64,000 nucleotides of DNA from Takifugu bimaculatus. Lineage: Eukaryota > Chordata > Actinopteri > Tetraodontiformes > Tetraodontidae. Where the stretch lies: positions 113,210 through 177,209 of the forward strand of contig CP034987.1 of assembly GCA_004026145.2 (NCBI GenBank). Reading direction: 5' to 3'. Positions 27,398 to 40,687 of the stretch are shown piece after piece (position 1 is the stretch's first letter; every line of letters starts with the position of its first letter). The notes beneath the pieces were generated by a model. The model was not told where the DNA came from and made no database searches. It saw nothing but the letters and a program-made list of their open reading frames with translations. The position numbers and the translations under genes were made by a program.

Positions 27398-27466
27398 AGA
27401 TGTGGACTTCCACATCACCGGTTGCCAGGGCCAATGCAGGTCCTAAAACAACGGGCAGCTCTCGAG
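27398..27466 (+). CDS. Possible additional macf1 first coding exon (MWTSTSPVARANAG...)
   Basis: A pyrimidine-rich tract with CAG at 27395-27397 is followed by AGATG. The open frame from 27400 gives MWTSTSPVARANAG, then PKTTGSSR, and ends at CGA G|GTGAAC. That is phase 1, matching the acceptor at 45553 (it would read SSR-DERDRVQ). Base composition is clearly richer in G and C than the flanks. A second in-frame donor, GCAG|GTCCTA at 27438, is also phase 1. I do not recognise the peptide from any known isoform, the donors are only moderate, and the exon is short, so chance is a serious alternative. Confidence 0.3.
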
Positions 27467-28953
27467 GTGAACGTGCTCCCAGGGCCAAACCTGGGCACGT
27501 TGGTGGTTGTGTTAATCATCCTCTAAATAGACTGTTACTTGGACAGTTAAATGGCAGATTTGGAAAGCTTGTGAGATCTTTCTAAATCCCATGCTAGACT
27601 CATAAGCTGACACAATCATTGTGATAGCTTCAGACAGCTCTAGCAGTCTCACCATGGTGTTCACACTCATTTTTACAGTCATGAGCTCACCAAAGTCCAC
27701 GACTGGGGTTTAATCAGAATACACCTCAAAAAGTTAATAAATGAGAATAAAAACTTGGAGGTAATGTTGCCAATAAGTGTCGGTAATGGTGATGTACAGT
27801 ATGTGGCATTAGTACCAGTGGAAAGTTGGGTGATTGGATCAACACAGAATTTTGCCAGTAAATACAATTTTAGTTTTGGTCAGAACCTTGAAGGTTAAAC
27901 TCATTAGTATTTGTTGCTCGCGAGTCTTGAGATACTGTTTCTAGTGCGGCGTGCTGCTGTTAATTTTAGTCTGGTCGTAATGTCTTATGAAAATTGCATG
28001 GTATTTACAATGCTGTTTTCATGTTGATCAATGTGCTCGCTACTAGTAGATCCTTCTCAAGCTGTCATTTTGATTGAGTCACATATGTTGGCTGTCATGC
28101 ACTGAGCAATGAAATAAAGATTTTTTTGTGGGCTTTTTAAAGCAAAAAGGCAATAAAATCAAAACAACCTAAAACGTAATCCCCGTCCCCTCTGACTGGC
28201 AAAGGAAATTTGTACTAGTTGTGTTTTTAACTTTTTTGAACTTCCACCTAACTACACTGTTAATTTGCAACATTATATTGACCCAACTGTCAGCTGATAG
28301 TGACACACACATGAGAAAGAGAGAGGGAGAGCAATATGAAGTTAACTGAAAAATGTGGCAGTCAAACATTCATGGATTGTAAGAACTCCAGTAAACATAC
28401 CACAGTGCTTAAAAAAAGTGCAGCTGATTAATAAGAACACGCCTCTGCTCGTTTTCTCGTCACACACACTCAAACACACCAGACATGATCGCTTTGGTTA
28501 CCAGCGAAACACAGCTCTGGGAGTGACATCACCCACCTCGTGGCCAAAGTCCAGTTCCTCTATCCGGCTTAAAGCTGCTAACACACTGCCACACTTAGAG
28601 CTACCGTAACCGCAGATATACACTCAGCGAGAAGACTGGCAGTAGAAGAATGGAGTAAGAGATGCAGGATTATCTCCGTGATCAGGGATAAAACATCCTT
28701 CACAGCCAAGATTGACCAGGCCTCACAGATCAACTGCTGCCGTCAGACTTTTTGGCTCCTTTCATTTTCTCTTGTTTTCACTCACCTTTTTCTAACCACT
28801 TTATATATTATTACACCTTAATTCACTTTGTCATGCTTTCAAGATCACCTTTTGCTTCCCCGTTGACAGTATTTCTCATCCTCCTTTAAACAATTGATTT
28901 TCTCATCTGTCTGCCTTTCTTCTTCCTCTCTCCTGATGTGGAGAGAAGGAGGG
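27467..28953 (+). other. macf1: Intron or 5' region before first exon C
   Basis: No supported coding exon. The 28440-28640 part is somewhat richer in CpG (CGCCTCTGCTCG, CCACCTCGTGG and nearby) and could hold the promoter of the 28954 exon, but no initiation element is clear. Confidence 0.45.
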
Positions 28954-29008
28954 ATGAGCCACATGGCTGCTTACCGGCAGTTCCTCCAGGACTTGGAGGA
29001 GAAAAGAG
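28944..29008 (+). CDS. macf1: macf1 alternative first coding exon C (MSHMAAYRQFLQDLEEKR)
   Basis: A long pyrimidine tract (28900-28934) ends in GATGTGGAG, so an acceptor near 28943 is likely, with the ATG at 28954. The frame gives MSHMAAYRQFLQDLEEKR in 18 codons plus one base. The donor GAG|GTTAGT is good and the phase is 1, giving EEKR-DERDRVQ with exon 45553. The amphipathic, charged ending parallels YEDVLERYK of exon B, both running helically into the shared DERDR. If the acceptor is not used, an in-frame ATG at 28936 would add MWREGG. The 5' boundary is the uncertain part. Confidence 0.7.
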
Positions 29009-32000
29009 GTTAGTGGGCACATTTATGAGCAGTTATCAATCCTGAAATAATTATATAAAATGGGTGGTGTTGTAGTTTGTGTTGTGTTCCACTGAGGCCA
29101 CCACAGCACTATTATAAGGCTGTTATCACGTGTGTTTTCTCCTGAATGGATTGAGGTGCGGTGGCAGAAAAGTGAAATGCTGCTCATGTGGTTTGCTTAT
29201 CGATACAGCGAAACAGCACAAACCACAGAATGGGCTGGGCCTTCAGCAGGTGTCATACCTGCTCCCTCGAGATACCTGTGTTACTACATGTTTCTTTAAA
29301 CAACGCCTCAGGCGTAGAAAGGCGTGCAAAAGGCGTATGAAAGTTGATAAGGCAGAAAAAATTGATTGCCAGTTCATGATCAAAGTTAATTTTCTAATGA
29401 ATAACTCGTTTAGTTCTTAATGACCCATGCTTGCAAATGAAAAGGGTAAAAAGCCATTCTGTGAAATATCCTGTCCTGTTTCCCTCATCGCTGTTGTATG
29501 TAGTTAAAATGTAGGTCAATAGAAAATGACCCACCTTTATGTTACCGTCTGCTTCTACTTTAAATGCATTCTTACCACTTATGCGGCATTATTCTGTCAG
29601 CTCTAATCTCTTAATTAGCTTTAGTCATTGATGGTCAGATGTTCTTAATGGTCCGTGTTCTTTGTTGTGGGCTTTGTGTCAGTGTCTCAGACCTTCAGAC
29701 ATGGTTTTTATACAAAACAGCAGTAAAGAATTGTGTAGATGGAGCTTAAGAGAAACTGGAAATAAATTAAACCATCATTGTCTGTTCTCCACCAAATAGG
29801 CTTGATTTTCATCTGCTTTTTTATATTGAAGGATTAAAATTCCTTCTTGTAATACTTCTTACTTTTACTGTGGCCACAGCAACACATGCTACCACTTGTG
29901 CAACTGTGATATTATGTGGCAGCAGCTGCACCATCAGGCCATGCATCATGGCAGGTTTACCATCACTAGTATTCTGCTTGACTATAGTGAAGGTTCAGCT
30001 CAGTAATTAGCTAATGAAGCAAATCATCCCCAATGTAATAAGGGGATCAGCCATTTCATAACACAAGGTCAAATGCAGAATACAAATTAAAAATCAAATA
30101 ACAATGTACTGAGTTTTTCTTTAAAGTCAGAGTGAAGGTCACAAAATACATTTCACCTGACTGACATTGTTCTTACATGTGTTGCGTTTAGTTCCACTGA
30201 TAAACTCTATTGGTTCTGAAATAAATCAACATGTATCTCTTAATCTGACAGAGGACTATTGCACAGTCTTACAGATGTGTAGGTATCAGTGTCACATCCA
30301 GCGTGAACAGATTAAGATGAGTTTATTGAAGATTCTTTGAGGTGGCTCAGGGATTCCAAAAGGCTGTTTGTTTGTACGTGTTTCTTTCATATGACATGAG
30401 TTGCCCCTTCTCGGAAAGGTTTCATGTTGGCCTGGATGTTTTATTTCCATTCTGAGTTTTCTTTTTTTGTTTTTGTGTGTCAATGTAGATTGATTTCAAT
30501 GTCCTCTTATGAATATTCCCTAGTTCACTGACTGTAAATAACTTTTTCAAACAGTTACTTATTTATCCCATAGAATAGATCCCCGTAATTGTTTGAAGCA
30601 AGCATAATGCAGCCGCAGAGACTTCATCTCAGTGGCAACTTGCTGTGGTAGGTGCTAGGTAGGTACCAGGTGCTATGGCTTTACTACATCTAAGGTGTGA
30701 TGAAAGGCAGTCAACAATAATCTTTGATCATTTTTATCGTGGTTGTGCATGAGCCCTCTGGTTTTTGGCTCAATGAATGGAAGACGGTGAGTCACCCATC
30801 GGAGTGGTGCATATTACTCATTATTTACACTGCTTTCAGAGTTCCACTGACTCTATATTAGCAGCTCAAACAAAACAATGCAAAAAAGTACACACACACA
30901 CACACAGGATATATAAATGCCACATCTGTCTCGCATCAGCAAAATTCTTCATTCACCCTACATGCTTGATGTGCTATGCGTAACTGCTGCAGACTTGTTT
31001 CCTTTGTTGGCTGCCTTTGGGGTCAGAAACAAATTGTGTCTCCTCAGTATTAGCCTAATTAACTTTCCTGCTTCACTGTACCTTTTAAATTTCCTCTTGT
31101 CACCACAAATTATATTTATTGATAGATTAATCGATTGATTGATGCATTCCAATATACCGTTTTGTTTATTTCTGGGCTTCTATTGCAATATCTGCAATAA
31201 CAAGTGTATTCTTCACATAATAAAATATTGCAATTCTAAACTCTTTTGGTTCATAGTTTAGCCTTAATGGAGAGGCTTGAATATTGTGATATATTTTGTG
31301 TGACTTTGGAACTATATGTAGAATGATTGATATACTTAACGATGATTTATCATGATGGACAACATTGGGGGTCATTATTGCTTCAGTACATCACAACATA
31401 TGTTGACTGTATGATTATGGTAAATCATATCTGTGTTGTTTCATTCTTCTTAACATTGTTTGAACATACAGCTGGTGCAGCCATGAATAGACCAAGCCCA
31501 CAGTGAGATGTCACACAGAGAAGGCCTAATATCGACTGCTCCCCGAAACAGTAATCTACCACATGTGGTTTAGTTTATAATAATCCAGTCACATGAATGT
31601 TTTTTTTGACTTTGCTGTAAATCTGTTAGCTGCCTGGTTGTTACTGCTTGCTACTGTCAGAACATTGTTTTTTCCTGACACGTCAATGAGCATTACATTT
31701 TCTCTGAAGGAACACAGAGATGGTTACTTAATTTTTTAAGTCTTGCGTGTACATTTTCAGTAGTGCCAGACTAGTTAAATTACATAAATGAGGATGATCC
31801 TCACCATGAGTATAGATCTGTTTGTTGTGAGGGTTCAAGGACCTTAAAGGCATCTGCTCAAAGTGTCTAATGAGGATGTGTGGATGGTGGGGACACCGGT
31901 AAAGCAGGCAGGACCAGCTGGACGATGAGCATGTGATTATGGAAAAAGGTTGAGAAGGGAGAGTGAGTTATAACAGTTGTTTAAGTGCCTGTTTCAACAT

Positions 32001-34249
32001 TCAGTTTGGCTCATTTGGCCTTAAGTTCTCCTGCTCTCCTGTTAGTTTAATCCACTTTAACCTTGATAAGTGATAAACTGGTACACTCACACAAACTGTG
32101 ACACAGTTTAAAATAAATACACTACACTGATTTTATGCATTGTTTGTCTACCTATAACCTGAAGGCTCCCAAAGCATTGAAATCTGTTTCTGTTTAATTA
32201 TTTGCCAGGTAACCTTGTACACAGGGTTCAATATACACTTGTGGGTCTGCTCTTTACTTTGAAGGATGAGTGACAAACTCTTGACCAAAATGACCAACAG
32301 TGGTTGTGTTCAGAGAACACAAAGGAGAAGTCCCCGTAACCTGAATTATCTGAAGTAATATCACGTAAAAATCTTGCTCAGATTGATATTTATGGCATTA
32401 AGCTAACAGCTTAGATGGTAAAATCATCTTACCTCAATTAAAATGGGCCTGTACCCAACCCTAACTTAGCTCATGACTGTTCAGACTGGTACTTAAACGA
32501 AGCCATTAAATGCACTAATAGTGGCTTTATAAAGGGTTTGTGTCCTGATCACAGACAGGTTGGCCTTGTGAACTTCAAATCTTGTTAATCAGGTTACATA
32601 AATGTCTGAGTGCTGTTTTCTTCAGCATTAGTAGGGAAACCAGCTTGGGTGCTGAGACAAAGTTATTGTACCATTGGACAGATGTCAGGCCTGTTGAATG
32701 CGATAACAAGGAGACGTGTCATCAAACGCCATTAATGAGTAATGATTATGAGTGCAGTCATTATTTAACATCCATTTAATAAGCTGTACAAGTGGGTGTA
32801 TCATCTTTGTAATGGTTTTCAGCAGATGTGTTTATTTTGTCTAAAATGCTTAGGCAAGTTTAGTTTTAATGACTGCGAATTCATTACAATACCGTTTATA
32901 ATTTGTACAGAAAGTTGCAACAGCTGCATGTATCACCAAGCACTAACCTTCCTGAAGGAACACACGACAGACAGGCAGACAGAGAAAAACATCATGTTTT
33001 CAGTAGAAGCTATGCAGATGTATTTAGCATGATAACAGTTCTTTCATGCTTATCAGCATCTCACCAGTGCTGCACCACCCCTATGTTGATTTCCTTGCAT
33101 TTATTGGCACGCTCGTAGTTCAGTGAGCCCCCCACATGCGGCTGGTAGAGCTGTGGCTCCCTCCATAGGATGGATTAGTTGTTGTAGCTCTCAGATCAAA
33201 ATGAATCGTAAAATTTGCACTTATAGCTGTTGTCAGTTTTTATTGCATCCACTCAGAACAGCCCTTCTCTTCAGATTCAACAGGCCCATTCTTGTAGCTT
33301 TGGTGTCTTATCACAGCCTTAATTACAATAACAACTATAATTACTCATGATTAGGTGCAAAGGTGGGGTTTGTACACATAATTACTGTGTATGTGTGTGG
33401 TATTGATTCTTTGTTCCCAGAGGGAACACACAAGGTGGCAAAAAGGAGTGAGGGGATCAGAGGAAAGATAAAAGGGGAGTGAAAAGAGAAAAAAAGTTAA
33501 TGTGGAAATCAAATCATTGTGGTTTGAACTACTGTTTAAACAGCAATAACAGCAATGTTTGCTGAAATAGCAGATTCAACCCATCATTATGACATTATAA
33601 AAATGTGATATAATGAGTTCAATTCCTGTTTTTAATGAGTTTAACACCAATAACCATGCCTACTACAGGCTAAATGACATAAAGGTGCTGTGTTGACATT
33701 TATGCTCGTTTAAATACAAAAGCCACTGTACAGATGTCAAGATCATAACTTGGTAAAGCATTCTACCAAGTTCAAGAGTTATAAAGTGTGGATTTGAAAT
33801 GAGGCAAAATAACTTACATGTCCATGACAAGATTGGATATTCACATCCTGACTCATTGAAAAAGTTTTTAGCACTGTAGAAATCCATTGTTTTCTGTGAT
33901 GAATTAGAACCACATTAATTAATTCTGAATATTACTTTGTACATTAACACATTTATTCTTTGTAAAAGCTTTTTTCCGGATATATGTAACATAGTGTCAT
34001 AGTCAGAAAGCATTCTTTCTGTTTTTTTAATTACTGTGAAACAGTTTACTACTTTTCAAAGGGTTTATTGAAAATGTAATGGGTGTTTGACTGTAACTTC
34101 CCATTCTTGAGCTCACCTCCCCAGTAATTAGTTAACAAGGATTAATGCTCCTTAAAGTACCCAGCCTTACCTTAGACTGTCAGGGCAGGGTGTGATGTTC
34201 GCCATGACACTTAAGACACTTTCCAAATAGTTTTACATGTTAAGCACAC

Positions 34250-34293
34250 ATAGACAGATAGATAGAGACATAGATAGAGAGATAGATATAGAT
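34250..34293. repeat. (GATA)n-like microsatellite
   Basis: Imperfect GATA/GAGA units. Confidence 0.8.
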
Positions 34294-34761
34294 CTATTTT
34301 TTCAGCCAGGTAGTGTTGGGTGAATAGTTACCTGATGGCACAGTGAACAGAACATAATTAAAATATCTGCAGAAAGGCAAAATAGGACCACAAATAAGAA
34401 TGATGATAAGAATCTTATTCTCTATTCTGTTGTGTCATGTCCATTATTGTTTTAAGCATTTGCTCTGTCTTATTGTTGCTTGGACACACATATTGCTTTC
34501 TACCCATTTTCCTGTTTCTCTTCCAGCCATTCATGTTTATACGAATGCTCTAAATGACAATTCTAATATCAGTAAAACGGCTTGAAATCCACATAAAAAC
34601 TCACAAAACTCCTGTGTTCAACACACAAAAGAGCCATAAAGAATGGGTCAAAGTGTTTTTACGCGTAAGAGAGGATTACTTTTATAGAGGATCCAATCTT
34701 CTCGATGCCTTTAACAAGCTGTAATCAGGACAGATTTACTACAGAAACCCACTTCAGATCG

Positions 34762-34763
34762 CC

Positions 34764-34816
<53 letters not shown>

Positions 34817-34830
34817 GCCTGTCTGCCTGT

Positions 34831-34889
<59 letters not shown>

Positions 34890-34890
34890 C
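34762..34890. repeat. (CTGT)n-(CTGC)n tetranucleotide microsatellite
   Basis: About 15 CTGT units grade into about 15 CTGC units through mixed copies. The apparent Cys/Leu- or Gln-rich open frames on either strand are only the translated repeat. Confidence 0.95.
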
Positions 34891-35637
34891 GTTCTCAACA
34901 GTAAATGTAAATGCATCACAGAAGCGGAGGCTCCAGACATCCTGATAATTACAGCCTTTTCAAAAGTTCAGGTTAAATACCACAATAAGTGACTGGGCAG
35001 AGTGGGAGGGTGCTAATTGAGAAGTGTCCATGGTAACTAGAACAGCTGCTGTTAAAACATCCTGGTTACCGTGGTTATGTGTTGGGGTGCAATTATTTGC
35101 CTAATGGTACTCTTAATATTTTCTCCTTTGCCTTTTCATTCCCTCACTTTTTGTCTTTTGCTCTCTGATTTCTTTCTCACCCACACACCCCTTTTTTCTT
35201 CTTTGTTATCTCTCCATCTTGACCCCCTTAAATGTTCAAGGGTTTCATATATTTTAAGCTAGTGTGCTTTGTGTAAGAGTAAATTATTTTATGGCTGCTG
35301 TGGAAACAACAATGACTTTGTTTTAAGCAACAATGTACCGGTAACTTTTATTTTCAAAATCGATTATATATTCTTCCTTGGTAGTAAATTGGATTTGCCT
35401 GTCATATTGTTGATGGATTTATTTTAAAGACATGGTTATCTCTTTACTTTAATATTAACTACAAAAGGGTTGTAGTTTTAATTCTCTCTAAAAATAAGTT
35501 AATATTATGTTATTCTGCTACTGCATTCTTGAATCTAGTGAAATTACCCTCTACATTATGCCCACCTGATATTGACATTGAATGTAAAAAATATTTCTTT
35601 CTACCTCCCCCGATGTCATTGACCTGTGACTCTCTGT

Positions 35638-35638
<1 letters not shown>

Positions 35639-35690
<52 letters not shown>
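35639..35690. repeat. (AC)n microsatellite
   Basis: Twenty-six uninterrupted AC units. Confidence 0.95.
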
Positions 35691-35692
<2 letters not shown>

Positions 35693-37426
35693 CTAATCCC
35701 CATTTATTAACCTGTGATTAACATGAAACACAAAAGGGTCGGTTGAAGCTTGTTTTTTCTCACGGGTCATAAATCTATTGCTCCTTCTCACCATCCATCA
35801 AGGCAGGCCTTCTCTGAGCTATTCTGGGTGAGGTCTTTTATTATTTTTCCCACACTTTCCTCCCAGAAATGTAATCTGAATGTTTAGGGCAGTAGGAAGT
35901 ATCTTGTACTTTTTGCTCTACATGTAAGGAAATGAAAGCAAAAGAGTCTCTGCATGTTCTGTCATAACCCAGCGGACCTGCATTTGGGTCACAGATGTCA
36001 TTGCCCTTTACTGTGATGAGGGCTGTGCACGCAGCAGCCTTCTCTGGGCTAATATGGCGGTTTTAACACTTTTGATGTTCAGTTCCTCAGTAATCTTTTG
36101 CTCCATCCAGTCATTGTTTTCTTCTATAGTATAGGCATTGTAATTGAAGAGAGAAGCAGCAAATTTAGGCCTTAAGCTTTTTAAAAGCAAAAATAATTCA
36201 TGATGCCGATGCAAGAATGTTGGCCTGACTGCAGTGTGACATTTTAATATTCTCTCTCTCTCCCCCTCTCTCTCCTATTCCCCTCCTCTTCTTGAGTGTT
36301 CAAACTTCCTGTTTCTTTGGCTAAATAATGCAATCTAACATTTAATTCGGGAATTTGAATTTATACTGCAGGAAAGATGATTCACGCACTCTAGATCTAT
36401 TTCAGCCCATTTAAACCAGTGTTTGGGTTCCCACAAACACTTCAGTTTAATGAAGTCAGCAGGACTGATTGATTCTTCTTATTTTTGATATTTTTATTAT
36501 TCCTCTTTCTTTGCTATGTTGTCATGGGTTAACGGGAATCAAAAATCACAAATTTCACAAATTGCTGCTGCGTTGTTGAGCTTACAGTATGAGCAGTGAC
36601 TGGGAGACTTGGCTCAGTTCCAGTCTCAGCCAACTTTGTATCCTTTTTTACTGATTCACTGGTGCACCTCAGGTGATTGTGTGTATCCTCACATCAACAT
36701 GTTTGAATCCAGCCTTGCTGGGATATTTGAAGCCCACAGTCATCGTTTGGCCTCTCCTCTGCTCTGGTGTCATGGTATATTTCTGTAACTCTGATGACTC
36801 CTGGCTCTCTAACTGTCTCCACATCAGAAAGGTGATCCGCTTAGTTATTGTGTCAAAACATGACTTAGGCAGCTGTCAGCAGGACCAACACGAGAAGGAT
36901 TTTCACATGTTCATCCCATAATAAGAGTTCTTAACAGGTCATGATTTCTGTCAAACCAAATGGGGAAAATAACTACTTACTGCTGGCTGGATATAATCCA
37001 AAAGCCTGCTCTGCCCCTAACAGAAGTATTTTGGTGATGCAGATATGTGCTGTTTGACCTCAACATTTGGATATATTGCAAAATGACCCTGATTTTTCCT
37101 GCTGAGTCTGTACAGACTGTTTATCATGACACTGCAAACAGTGCAGCCTTAGCACTGTTTCTCACTCAGGAGGCCGAGCAAACAGTGGCTCAGCGACAGT
37201 CGGGTGTCTCTGCTGCTGACAGAGGTCTTTTATCAGTGCACATGTCAGCGTTTACTTCAACTCGTGTGGTCTAGTATTATACTCTCTTATACCCATGACA
37301 AGCAGCGCCCCTTTTTTCTCAGGCCGGATGGTCTGCTGCTTTTTATTATAGAGGTCAGAGGAGACATTTGGAAACCTACATGTCACAGCAGCTGTTTAAA
37401 AGTTGAGCATTAGTTTTGCAATTCAT

Positions 37427-37560
<134 letters not shown>

Positions 37561-38232
37561 ACTCAACTTCAGGGATGCAGCATCTTCATTGCAGGACCCA
37601 TCATTTCCTCCCTCTGACCTGTCTCTCTGACAGAAGCATCTTGAAACAGGCAGTTTGACACACTGTTTATCTGTTTTTTCCAGTTACCTGGGATGTGTTG
37701 TTGTGGTCAATGTTGAGTAAGAAGCAGCTCAGCTTTGTTAGTCTCTTCTGCCCCACAGTGGCTGCTCTGGATAACAACAATGATTAATAGTCATGCTTTT
37801 TTCTTTCTTTTCCTCTTTTAAATTTAAAATTCATTTTAACAGGGTGGGAAAATGTCTCATTGTTAACTAATTTTTCATGATCTTATTTTATGAATTATTT
37901 TTCATTTCTTCCTTTATACAGTGCATATCATTGTCCATTGAATTCTTGTGTTGTGGCACTTGAATTTACTAATACTACTGTATATACTATGGCCTACTGC
38001 CACAATTCATAAACACACTTAATACTGCTGGAATTATTGTGCCGATAAGCAGAAAGTTTTTATTCTAAAATTGGGTTTAGGAGAAACTCTGAGCTGGTAT
38101 AAACCTGCATTGACTTACTTTAGTTATGTAGTTGTGGTAGTTATAAAATGAGAGGGTGATTCAAGAGATGTAGAGATTGTGTTTTAGTGAAATGTTAATT
38201 CATGTAATTGACTATCTCAAGCACCTGAAAAC

Positions 38233-38262
38233 ACACTCATCAACAGAACACTCATCAACAGA
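38233..38262. repeat. 15-bp tandem duplication
   Basis: ACACTCATCAACAGA occurs twice head to tail without a mismatch. Confidence 0.9.
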
Positions 38263-39004
38263 ACACCCACTTCAGAGATACCTGATCGTAAATGTCAGTC
38301 AGGAAATGTGTCAACAGAAAGGCAGACAAACACTGACTCTTGTGGCTCTTGTGGTTCTGATCAATAACGTCAATAGAACATAAAAACAATAACATACGCA
38401 CAGAATATGACAGTGACATTCAAATGCATTCAAATCCATTTACGGTACACACGTTACACTATTGCTATTTTGGCATTTTACTCAGGTGCGTCTATAGAAA
38501 CTGGTTTAAATGGAACTAGAGCGTGTGAGTCATCCTTCCTGCAGTATGAGGCAGCCGTATAAAGATATAGACATTTTTTCCCGTTTAGTCCTGTTATATT
38601 TATTTGCCTATTCAATAAGGGTGCACTGGCCACAGTCTGGTGGCTTGTTTCAGGGGATCGGAATTCACTGGTGGAGTGTCTGGGAGGGAGCAACATTTAG
38701 AGAGCAAGAGTGAGAGAGAGAGCACCATGAGGGGAAATGGGGGGAGGTTCATGTAAACGGATCTAAGAACTCTGAGAACTTATTAGATACAGTAGTGGAT
38801 TTCTGAATGTAGAGAGATGCTGGAGGAACCAGAGCCAAAAGGACTGTTTGCTCTAGTGTCCTGAGTTACATTTTTTAGCTCTTTTATTGCCTCACTTTTG
38901 ATTCCATGAGTAAAGTGGAGGTTTGATGGATTTAAAGTAACACTTGCTTTTTTGTTTTTCTCTTCCTGGAGTTTTTTCTTTTATTTTTTTTTTTTGATTC
39001 ACAG

Positions 39005-39138
39005 TAAAGCAAAGCTCAAAATGGATTATCTGACAGACCCTGAATTAATAATGCCTATATTAGTGGTCACATTTCACTTTTTAACTGCAGCTGGATTTTG
39101 GATTTACTTTTGTCGACAGATGTCCAGTTTTGAAAAAG
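39005..39138 (+). CDS. macf1: macf1 alternative first coding exon D with a predicted transmembrane segment
   Basis: A long T-rich tract ending TTCACAG (39004) is a strong acceptor. The ATG at 39021 is in good context (AAAATGG). The 39 codons plus one base start MDYLTDPELI, continue with the hydrophobic MPILVVTFHFLTAAGFWIYF (residues 11-30), then CRQMSSFEK, and end at AAA G|GTAAAC. Phase 1 matches the acceptor at 45553 (FEK-DERDRVQ). The acidic residues before the hydrophobic helix and the Arg after it suggest a signal anchor with the long C-terminal part in the cytoplasm. Dystonin has, from memory, a first exon with a membrane anchor (isoform 2), but I do not recognise this peptide. Membership in macf1 is inferred from phase, strand and position. 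Confidence 0.62.
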
Positions 39139-40687
39139 GTAAACTATTTTTAGTTACTAACAGTTGGCTTTGGGAAGATGCAATTTTTTTCTACCTTGTC
39201 CAATTTCGTTCATCTCTTCTCACATCAGTGTTTGATCTCTTTGCACCTTAACACTAGCTTTATCTGCTTCCTGTTTAAGCTCCTCCTCACTTCTTTCTTG
39301 ACATGTTAGTGTTTTAAATGAACAAGTTTAGATTTCCCTTTAGTCTTTTGCTTAGAAGTTGGGATATTGTGGTTAGCGTTATGGTAAAGTTTGCTGAGCT
39401 TTTAACTATTGTATGTTTTCTATTTAAGTTTGAGAGGGATAATAGCCATTTCTTCTGTTGTAGCTCCAGTTCCTGTGTTTTCATACTACTGTATATTACT
39501 GCAGCAGTTTGCTGCCGTAGCTGTTTCTGCTGTGTGAATCATTGGAGGAGATTCTTCCTTATTTGGCTCCTCGTAGAGAAAGGCTTCTTAAATCCTTGCA
39601 CAGTGCAATCATATACTTGTGTCCATGCAATGTAATGCAATGACTGTGGAGTCTGGCTTTTTACATGAAGGAGCTGCCATGCTGTCAGTAAAAAGCTGCC
39701 AGTAGTCATTAATGTGTCATTATTCAAAGCTACTGGTAAATACTGATGCAACACCCCAGATTTTGCATCAAATAACAGTTGTTCTTTGTGGTTTAGATTA
39801 ACACTAATACTTATTTAGAGCCTGATTTTAAACTCATTGTGTAACAACCGGAGGTATCTACACCATTTCAACACTGTGTTTATACTAACACTTACATACT
39901 TACATAATGCATACTATACCGTTGCTCTGTCATAGCTCATATTGTAACACTTGTTTTAAATCCAGGTGCTGGATTATTATGTTCATCAGTCAGAATTTTA
40001 GGCACTTTTTTGTTTTGTTTCCATATATCTTTTTTATGTGTATACGTTGGGCCACAAATAGAATTCAAGACTTCAGGTCAACATATTTTTCCCACATAGC
40101 CCCCTGGAAGATATCTATTAAGATCATTTGAGCACTTTCACATTACACAATATCTTTTACTTGAGTGCTATTATGTCTGCAGACTAACTGCAGAATGGTT
40201 AATGTTCTAAGATGGTCACTAAAAATGACATCAGAAGATCCATCAGAGTTGCTGGCTTTTGTTATATGCTGCTTCTTGTTAGACTGTGTTTTAACTTCGT
40301 TTTTATATACCATTCTGGAGTTACTTCAAAGCTAAAATGAAAGAGAACATTCACCTCAATGCATATGGATTCTCTTGCTCTCTGCAATGGTGTGATATTA
40401 TTGTTTTAGATGATCTAAAATTGTCAAGTGCAATTGACATGTAGGTCACAAAATTTCATGGTGACACACCATGTTTGCAATGTTTGCAGCGTGTTTGTTA
40501 CGATGTGGTGCTACTAGTTTTCACTCAGGAAACCAGAATTGTCACTATGGTTGACCAAGCATGATTGGGTGTGTGTGGATCTGTTAACATTGCATATATT
40601 ATTGGGAGTTAGTAGACAGCTTTTTAAAATTATTATTTTTATTGTTAATGTTGAGTGCAGGTTAAAACCAAAATATAAGAAGCTGGT

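Larger units (their letters stand above)
9638..27399 (+). other. macf1: Long intron after first exon B
   Basis: Over 17 kb with no coding exon I can support. Recognisable content is limited to microsatellites (18553-18602, 21864-21930 and 26154-26206), a poly-C run at 13194-13207, a Tc1 relic (20480-20840), L2-like tail pieces (21028-21510), a dispersed repeat near 25915-26155, and a short fish repeat at 26399-26465. Other open frames here lack domains and splice context. Confidence 0.65.

Noticed and set aside
34705..34992. Cys/Leu-rich frame on + and Gln/Ala/Gly/Arg/Asp-rich frame on -
   Set aside because: Both are translations of the (CTGT)n/(CTGC)n microsatellite; no coding context.
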